A DNA stretch of 48,659 nucleotides, taken from the NCBI GenBank assembly GCA_964575715.1, contig CAZNSG010000302.1, positions 1-48,659 of the forward strand, read 5' to 3'. A model generated the notes under the pieces. The model did no database searches and was not told where the DNA came from. It saw only the letters and a program-made list of their open reading frames with translations. The translations under genes were made by a program, and so were the position numbers. This DNA is from PNAI01 sp964575715 (GTDB lineage Bacteria > Pseudomonadota > Alphaproteobacteria > Rhizobiales > Xanthobacteraceae). Positions 43,585-48,659 of the stretch are shown here, in pieces. Position 1 is the stretch's first letter, and each line of letters starts with the position of its first letter.

Positions 43585-44688
43585 ATGAGATCGAGTCTCC
43601 ATTCCCTTAGCGTCGGCACGATCCTTTGCCTGCTTGGCTTGGCAACCGTTGCAGTTGCGGCCCCTCCCCCCGCCGAACGCTCAGGTTCGCCCGGCAGTCT
43701 GCCCACCGCTATCGTTGACACTTGGCGCGATGACGCAGCAAGCACCAAGCCGGCCAAACAGGCACAAATCAAATTAGCTGCCAAGAATACGCGGCGCGCG
43801 GCGGCAAAGAGCGTCGCGAAATCACCGCAGCCCGACAATGCCGCAATCGAACAAGCGGTGCGTGATTTCTTGACCAGCAATCAAGCGCTACTGCGTACGG
43901 CCATCATCGAAATCCTTCGCAGCGATACGGAAATCCGCAAGATGCTGGCGTCACCAAGCGAGCGAACCGATGGGCCGCAAACTCCCGTCGCGCGCGCTCC
44001 GGGCACACCGCCGGATCAGGCGCAAATGGAAGAAATCATTCGCAACTACCTGCTGCTTCATCCGGAGGTGCTACAAGAGGCAATCGCCGAGCTGGAGAAG
44101 CGGCAGGCGCTGGCCGAGGCTGAGAAGCACAAGTCCGCGGTCAAGGAGAATGCGGCACTCCTGTTCAATTCCACACGTCATGTTGTGCTCGGCAACCCGC
44201 AAGGCGATGTCACCTTTGTCGAGTTCTTCGACTACAACTGCGCTTACTGCAAGCGGGCGCTTTCCGACATGATGGAGCTGATGAAGTCTGATTCCAAGCT
44301 TAGAGTCGTGCTCAAGGAATTTCCGGTTCTCGGCAAGGGATCGATGGAGGCGGCGCAGGTTTCCGCCGCCGTGCGCTTGCAGGACAAAGCCGGAAAGAAA
44401 TTCCTCGAATTTCACCAGAAGCTGATGTTGAGCCGCGGCCAAATCGATCGCGCGCGCGCGCTCGCCGTGGCCAAGGAGGTCGGTCTCGATATTTCGCGCC
44501 TGGAAAAAGACATCGAAGGCGAAGAGACGCGCGCGACTATTGAGGAAAGCTTGAAGCTCGCCGAGGCACTTGGAATAAACGGCACACCCAGTTACGTCGT
44601 GGGCCCGAATGTCGTAATCGGTGCCGTGGGCACTGCAGCATTGCGAGAGAAAATTAACACCGCGCGCTGCGGCAAGGCTACGTGCTGA
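43585..44688 (+). CDS. DsbA-family thiol:disulfide oxidoreductase with ScsC-like N-terminus
   Basis: 367 residues from the ATG at 43585. A signal peptide (to about residue 26) and a low-complexity linker lead to two similar helical units: about 87-119 (AAIEQAVRDFLTSNQALLRT) and about 151-183 (AQMEEIIRNYLLLHPEVLQE), of which the second matches the ScsC N-terminal trimerisation helix. The thioredoxin fold follows with CAYC (Cys219, Cys222) in FFDYNCAYCKRAL and the cis-Pro loop GTPSYVV. It acts in the periplasm, probably as a disulfide isomerase or oxidase. The start lies 38 bases after the M48 stop, so the two are likely co-transcribed. Confidence 0.9.
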   Translation: MRSSLHSLSVGTILCLLGLATVAVAAPPPAERSGSPGSLPTAIVDTWRDDAASTKPAKQAQIKLAAKNTRRAAAKSVAKSPQPDNAAIEQAVRDFLTSNQALLRTAIIEILRSDTEIRKMLASPSERTDGPQTPVARAPGTPPDQAQMEEIIRNYLLLHPEVLQEAIAELEKRQALAEAEKHKSAVKENAALLFNSTRHVVLGNPQGDVTFVEFFDYNCAYCKRALSDMMELMKSDSKLRVVLKEFPVLGKGSMEAAQVSAAVRLQDKAGKKFLEFHQKLMLSRGQIDRARALAVAKEVGLDISRLEKDIEGEETRATIEESLKLAEALGINGTPSYVVGPNVVIGAVGTAALREKINTARCGKATC

Positions 44689-44796
44689 AGCCGCGCGCGG
44701 CGCGGACTTGAGCGTTTAACACTTTTCATTACGCGAGCTGCTCCGCGGAGCGATTAGTCGGTCGAGCGCCAAACGCAATACCGGTCATGCTTGAAT

Positions 44797-45876
44797 TCAT
44801 TGCGTCGGCATAGTCCGGCGGGCATCGATCACGCCAAGCTCGATCGAATATTCCCGGTGGTCCCGCTTCAACGTCAGATGAATTTTTCCGCCGACACCGA
44901 TCCTTTCCAACTCATCGGTCAGATCCGGAATACGGTGAGCCGGCTTGCCGCTTACATTCACGATGACATCGCCGAGAGTGCCCGCTTCGGTATCGACACC
45001 TTTGATGCCAGCGCGACCGGCGGGGGAATTGGCGAAAACGCGCATGATGACGATACCTTTGACGCCGAGGCGGGTCGCAACGGTTTCTGCGGCGGGGACA
45101 ATGCCGACACCGGGTGTTGGCACTCGGCCATTTTGGATCAGTTCCGGCACGATGCGTTTGACGATATCAACGGGAATGGCAAAGCCAATTCCCGCATTCT
45201 GTCCCGATGACGAATAGATCGCGGTCGTGACGCCGATCAATTGCCCGCTTGAGTCCAGCAGCGGTCCGCCGGAGTTGCCGGGATTTATCGCAGCGTCGGT
45301 CTGGATCACGTTGGCGATTTCCCGGCCTCTGCTCGTCGGCAAACGCCGCTTCAACGCGCTGATCACTCCCGTCGTCAGAGATTGTTCGAGTCCAAACGGA
45401 GTTCCAATCGCGAAGGTAAGCTGACCGACCTTGAGATTGGCCGACGTACCGACCGACAGCGGCGGAGGAATCTGCTGCGGATTTTGCAGGCGGATCACTG
45501 CCAAGTCATAGGTTGGCGCAAGTCCGACGACGACCGCGTTTACCACTTCACCCGTGGCAAGACGAACGGCGATGGAATTGGTTCTGTCCACGACATGATC
45601 ATTGGTTACGATGTGTCCCGCCGTGTCCCAGACGAATCCACTCCCGCTCATCACGCCGGTGCTTTCATGGTCGGTCGAAATAACGTCGTTCGGTCCCTTG
45701 CGAGCCGAAATATGGACGACCGACGGTGATGAGCGTTCAAAGATCTCGATCGTTCGGCGTTCGATTTCCAAGAAATTCGAGCGGTCCGCCTGCTGGGCGG
45801 CCGGCGGTCTCAGCGAGAGAAGCAGCAAGACGGCTCCACTCAGCGCACATACCACGGCAAGAGTACGACTGTTCAT
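44797..45876 (-). CDS. HtrA/DegP-like trypsin-type serine protease
   Basis: About 359 residues from the ATG at 45876 (an ATG at 45888 abuts AGGGGG and is less likely). A membrane anchor or signal segment (LAVVCALSGAVLLLLSL) precedes an S1C protease domain with a full triad: NDHVVD (His), YDLAVIRL (Asp), DAAINPGNSGGPLLD (Ser), then one PDZ domain (GIVIMRVFANSPAGRAGIKG, GDVIVNVSGKP). It should work in periplasmic protein quality control. One PDZ rather than two makes it DegS-like in layout, but no sigma-E pathway gene is nearby. It converges with the DsbA-like gene; a 12-base palindrome GCTCCGCGGAGC (44740-44751) lies between. Confidence 0.9.
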   Translation of the reverse strand: MNSRTLAVVCALSGAVLLLLSLRPPAAQQADRSNFLEIERRTIEIFERSSPSVVHISARKGPNDVISTDHESTGVMSGSGFVWDTAGHIVTNDHVVDRTNSIAVRLATGEVVNAVVVGLAPTYDLAVIRLQNPQQIPPPLSVGTSANLKVGQLTFAIGTPFGLEQSLTTGVISALKRRLPTSRGREIANVIQTDAAINPGNSGGPLLDSSGQLIGVTTAIYSSSGQNAGIGFAIPVDIVKRIVPELIQNGRVPTPGVGIVPAAETVATRLGVKGIVIMRVFANSPAGRAGIKGVDTEAGTLGDVIVNVSGKPAHRIPDLTDELERIGVGGKIHLTLKRDHREYSIELGVIDARRTMPTQ

Positions 45877-46001
45877 GGCTACACTCATCCCCCTGAATGC
45901 GGGTCGGCCGGCTGCATGAACCGGCACTTCCCCAGTGAACTGCCTCTCTGCCAGCAGAATGCACTTTAGCCGCAATGCTCGCAAGAAAGTCCCGCCATGC
46001 G

Positions 46002-46029
46002 CGCTCGACCCTTATCATAGGATCGAGCG
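46002..46029. repeat. Hairpin between the HtrA-like gene and aroQ
   Basis: CGCTCGACCC (46002-46011) pairs with GGATCGAGCG (46020-46029) with one mismatch, around the loop TTATCATA. It lies in the 346-base gap between the HtrA-like gene and aroQ. It may be an operator or a stem in the 5' leader of one of them; no T tract follows. The rest of the gap contains no gene I can support; TATAAA at 46179-46184 is a possible aroQ -10. Confidence 0.4.
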
Positions 46030-46222
46030 TGCTTGGCCCATACGTTGAAGCCACCGCGGCGGATTCTGGGCGCGAACATGGCGCGGTGAGCCCGGCGGGC
46101 GCGGCAGGCCTTGTTGGTTCATCGCGGGGTGCCTGTGGGCGCGCCGCCGGCAGGCTTCCCCTTTGCGGGTGAGGTCCCTATAAAGTTCAAGACGATAGCG
46201 ACTCGGCGGGCAATCTGACTGC

Positions 46223-46678
46223 ATGGCCAAAACCGTCTACGTGCTCAACGGACCGAATTTGAACCTGCTCGGCCGGCGCGAGCCGAAAATTTACGGCCGG
46301 GCGACGCTCAAAGACGTGGAAGCGCTCTGCCGCAAGACCGCGGCCGCGCACAAGCTAGCGGTCGAGTTCCGGCAGTCTAACCACGAGGGTGAACTGGTCG
46401 ATTGGATTCAGGAGGCGGAGGCCAAGAAAGCCTGCGGCGTCGTGCTCAACGCGGGAGGCTATACTCACACCTCGGTCGCCATCCGCGATGCAATCAAGGC
46501 CGTTAGCGTTCAAGTGATTGAGGTTCACATCAGCAACATTCATGCGCGTGAGAGCTTCCGCCGTGAATCGTATGTCTCGCCCGTTGCCAGAGCCGTAATT
46601 TGCGGCTTCGGCGTTGCCGGCTATACGCTGGCGATCACCGGCCTTGCCGGGATGGTCGGAACTAAGCAGAAACGTTGA
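46223..46678 (+). CDS. aroQ: 3-dehydroquinate dehydratase, type II
   Basis: 151 residues, full length for the type II enzyme. It removes water from 3-dehydroquinate in the shikimate pathway. VLNGPNLNLLGRREPKIYG holds the catalytic Tyr24 and flap Arg; NAGGYTHTSVAIRDA is the substrate loop; EVHISNIHARESFR carries the catalytic His102. Directly followed by accB (23 bases) and accC, an order seen widely in alphaproteobacteria and suggestive of one operon. A possible -10 TATAAA lies about 40 bases upstream. Confidence 0.96.
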   Translation: MAKTVYVLNGPNLNLLGRREPKIYGRATLKDVEALCRKTAAAHKLAVEFRQSNHEGELVDWIQEAEAKKACGVVLNAGGYTHTSVAIRDAIKAVSVQVIEVHISNIHARESFRRESYVSPVARAVICGFGVAGYTLAITGLAGMVGTKQKR

Positions 46679-46701
46679 GCGGGTGCCGCGCGAGCAAACC
46701 A

Positions 46702-47172
46702 ATGGCGAAGCAAAAACCCGCAATTGATCCCAACCTTATTCGCGAACTTGCGCAGCTGCTCGAAGAGACGGGCTTGAGCGAGATCGAGATCGAACGCGAC
46801 GGCCAGCGCGTGCGCGTCGCGCGTCAAAAGCCGGGCGCTCATGACGCGGGAGGCGCAGCAACGATAGCGGCGGAGGCACCGCCTGTGAACGCGGCAGCGA
46901 TTGAATCAATCCCTGCACAAAATGATTTGGCCAAACATCCCGGCGTCGTAATCTCGCCCATGGTAGGCACCGCCTATCGCGGGCCGGAGCCGGGCGCGAT
47001 GCCTTTTGTCGACGTCGGCGGCCAAGTCGCCGCCGGCGCAACGCTCCTGATCATCGAGGCGATGAAGACCATGAACCAAATCCCGGCGCCGCGCGCGGGC
47101 ACGGTAACCAAAATCCTGATCGAGGATGGCCAGCCGGTCGAATTTGGTGAGCCGTTGATGATCATCGAGTAA
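46702..47172 (+). CDS. accB: Biotin carboxyl carrier protein of acetyl-CoA carboxylase
   Basis: 156 residues from the ATG at 46702 (MAKQKPAIDPNLIRELAQLLEET, the family start). An N-terminal helical part, a flexible Ala/Pro linker (about 50-78), then the biotinyl domain with the biotin-carrying Lys122 in IEAMKTMNQI and the thumb-like stretch GTAYRGPEPG. It shuttles carboxyl groups between AccC and the AccA/AccD transferase for malonyl-CoA synthesis. accC follows after 55 bases. Confidence 0.96.
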   Translation: MAKQKPAIDPNLIRELAQLLEETGLSEIEIERDGQRVRVARQKPGAHDAGGAATIAAEAPPVNAAAIESIPAQNDLAKHPGVVISPMVGTAYRGPEPGAMPFVDVGGQVAAGATLLIIEAMKTMNQIPAPRAGTVTKILIEDGQPVEFGEPLMIIE

Positions 47173-47227
47173 CTATTTCTTCCCTCTCCCTGCCGGCGGT
47201 GAGAGGTAAAGGAGAGCGCGACGCTCG

Positions 47228-48580
47228 ATGTTCGACAAAATCCTCATTGCCAACCGCGGCGAGATCGCGCTTCGCGTGCTGCGTGCCTGCAAGGAGCTCG
47301 GCATCCCGACGGTCGCCGTGCATTCGACCGCGGATGCGGACGCCATGCATGTGCGTTTGGCCGACGAGAGCGTGTGCATCGGCCCGCCACCGGCGAAGGA
47401 CAGCTATCTCAATGTACCGTCGCTGCTCGCGGCGTGTGAAATCACCGGTGCCGATGCGGTGCATCCTGGGTACGGATTTCTCTCGGAAAACGCGCGCTTT
47501 GCCGAAATTCTTGAGGAGCACAATGTCCAATTTATCGGTCCCAGGCCGCAGCATATCCGGTTGATGGGCGACAAGATCGAGGCCAAGCGCACGGTCAAGA
47601 AACTCGGCATTCCGGTGGTGCCTGGTTCTGACGGAGCGGTGTCATCCGATCAGGATGCACTGGCGAGCGCACGCGCCATCGGCTTTCCGGTACTGATCAA
47701 GGCTTCCGCCGGCGGCGGCGGACGCGGCATGAAGGTCGTGCGATCCGAGGACGAACTCTCCCACGCCCTGGCAAGCGCGCGCGCGGAATCCAAGGCGGCG
47801 TTCGGCGATGACGCGGTCTATTTGGAAAAATACCTGGAGCGGCCGCGTCATATCGAAATCCAGGTGCTCGGGGACGGCAAGGGCGGCGCCATTCATCTTG
47901 GCGAGCGCGACTGCTCGCTGCAACGCCGGCACCAGAAAGTCTGGGAAGAAGGCCCCTCCCCCGCGCTCAACACCGCCGGACGCGATGCGATCGGCGAAAC
48001 GGTCGCGCAAGCCATGCGCGATCTCAAATATCTCGGCGTCGGAACCGTCGAATTTCTTTTCGAAGATGGGAAATTCTATTTCATCGAGATGAACACCCGC
48101 ATCCAAGTCGAGCATCCGGTGACGGAAATGATCACCGATATCGATCTGATCCTGGAACAGATTCGCACGGCGGCCGGCGGGGATCTCACGCTTACGCAGA
48201 ACGACGTGAAGTTTCACGGGCACGCGATCGAATGCCGGATCAATGCCGAGAATCCGATGACCTTCCGGCCGTCGCCGGGAAAAATTATTTCCTATCATCC
48301 GCCCGGAGGCTTGGGTGTGCGGGTCGATTCAGCAGTGTATCAGGGCTACACCATCCCGCCGTTTTATGACTCGCTCGTGGGCAAGCTGATCGTGCACGGC
48401 AAGACGCGAAACGAATGTGTTGCGCGACTTAAACGTGCGCTGGATGAATTCGTGATCGATGGTATTGAGACCACACTGCCGTTGTTCCGCACATTGGTGC
48501 GCAACCAGGACATCATCGACGGTAATTATCACATTCATTGGCTTGAGCATTTTCTGGCCGAAGGCGGCATGGCAGAATAA
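47228..48580 (+). CDS. accC: Acetyl-CoA carboxylase, biotin carboxylase subunit
   Basis: 450 residues, full length. ATP-grasp enzyme that carboxylates biotin on AccB. Conserved parts: MFDKILIANRGEIALRVLRAC, HPGYGFLSENARFAE, IKASAGGGGRGMKVV (ATP loop), RHIEIQVLGDG, ERDCSLQRRHQKVWEEGPSPAL and FIEMNTRIQVEHPVTEMI with the metal-binding Glu and Arg. AAAGGAGAG lies upstream. The last 79 bases of the window after its stop hold no recognisable feature. Confidence 0.97.
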   Translation: MFDKILIANRGEIALRVLRACKELGIPTVAVHSTADADAMHVRLADESVCIGPPPAKDSYLNVPSLLAACEITGADAVHPGYGFLSENARFAEILEEHNVQFIGPRPQHIRLMGDKIEAKRTVKKLGIPVVPGSDGAVSSDQDALASARAIGFPVLIKASAGGGGRGMKVVRSEDELSHALASARAESKAAFGDDAVYLEKYLERPRHIEIQVLGDGKGGAIHLGERDCSLQRRHQKVWEEGPSPALNTAGRDAIGETVAQAMRDLKYLGVGTVEFLFEDGKFYFIEMNTRIQVEHPVTEMITDIDLILEQIRTAAGGDLTLTQNDVKFHGHAIECRINAENPMTFRPSPGKIISYHPPGGLGVRVDSAVYQGYTIPPFYDSLVGKLIVHGKTRNECVARLKRALDEFVIDGIETTLPLFRTLVRNQDIIDGNYHIHWLEHFLAEGGMAE

Positions 48581-48659
48581 CGCCGTGGCGCGTGCCGCAC
48601 ATGCATTCTCAGGCGCGACAAAGCAAGCTAGTTTGCAAGTGCCTTTTCTTGCCTTGAGG

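Overview
The window reads as chromosomal DNA of an alphaproteobacterium of the order Hyphomicrobiales (Rhizobiales), probably near Nitrobacteraceae or Xanthobacteraceae. The grounds are family-level recognition: a long SUF operon with two cysteine desulfurases, a DUF2336 protein, an RNase E with a large insert in its S1 domain, a DUF3971/AsmA-like giant, Bug-type receptors and generally high GC. No 16S or other species-level marker is present, so the genus is an inference.

Left edge (1-2.8 kb) is accessory DNA. The last codons of an IS630-type transposase run directly into an AT-richer SIR2-like ORF that lacks the N-terminal half of its nucleotide-binding fold. REP-like palindromes, a small membrane methyltransferase and a higBA toxin-antitoxin pair follow. 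Between 2.8 and 9.3 kb lie pobA (4-hydroxybenzoate hydroxylase), a tricarboxylate-type binding protein, a membrane glycosyltransferase, a RhlE-type RNA helicase and a diguanylate cyclase.

From 17.1 down to 9.3 kb, all on the minus strand, is one Fe-S cluster assembly operon: NifS/IscS-type desulfurase, sufB, sufC, a 66-residue coiled-coil protein, sufD, sufS, sufT, sufA and a TfoX-like gene. A divergent alpha/beta hydrolase shares its promoter region, which contains an Irr-box-like site. Next come an SH3b protein, a decayed Bug-receptor fragment, a DUF2336 protein, anmK (peptidoglycan recycling), tyrS and the DUF3971 protein.

From 26.5 to 37.8 kb the genes serve the envelope and RNA or protein synthesis: bcp, an M23 endopeptidase, prfB with an intact programmed +1 frameshift, a lipocalin-like protein, penicillin-binding protein 1A, an AMIN-amidase and, divergent from it, rne with a long structured leader. 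The 258-base gap between the amidase and PBP1A genes holds two related hairpin repeats in opposite orientation. The right end carries an aldolase/dehydrogenase fusion plus an LsrF-like aldolase, an aminotransferase, an M48 protease with TPRs, a DsbA/ScsC-like oxidoreductase, an HtrA-like protease, aroQ, accB and accC.

Most of the window is ordinary core genome and I see no complete new system. The points most worth checking are the broken SIR2 gene beside an IS630 end, the mirrored hairpin pair, the long rne leader stem, the Walker B Asp-to-His change in SufC, and the extra small gene inside the suf operon.
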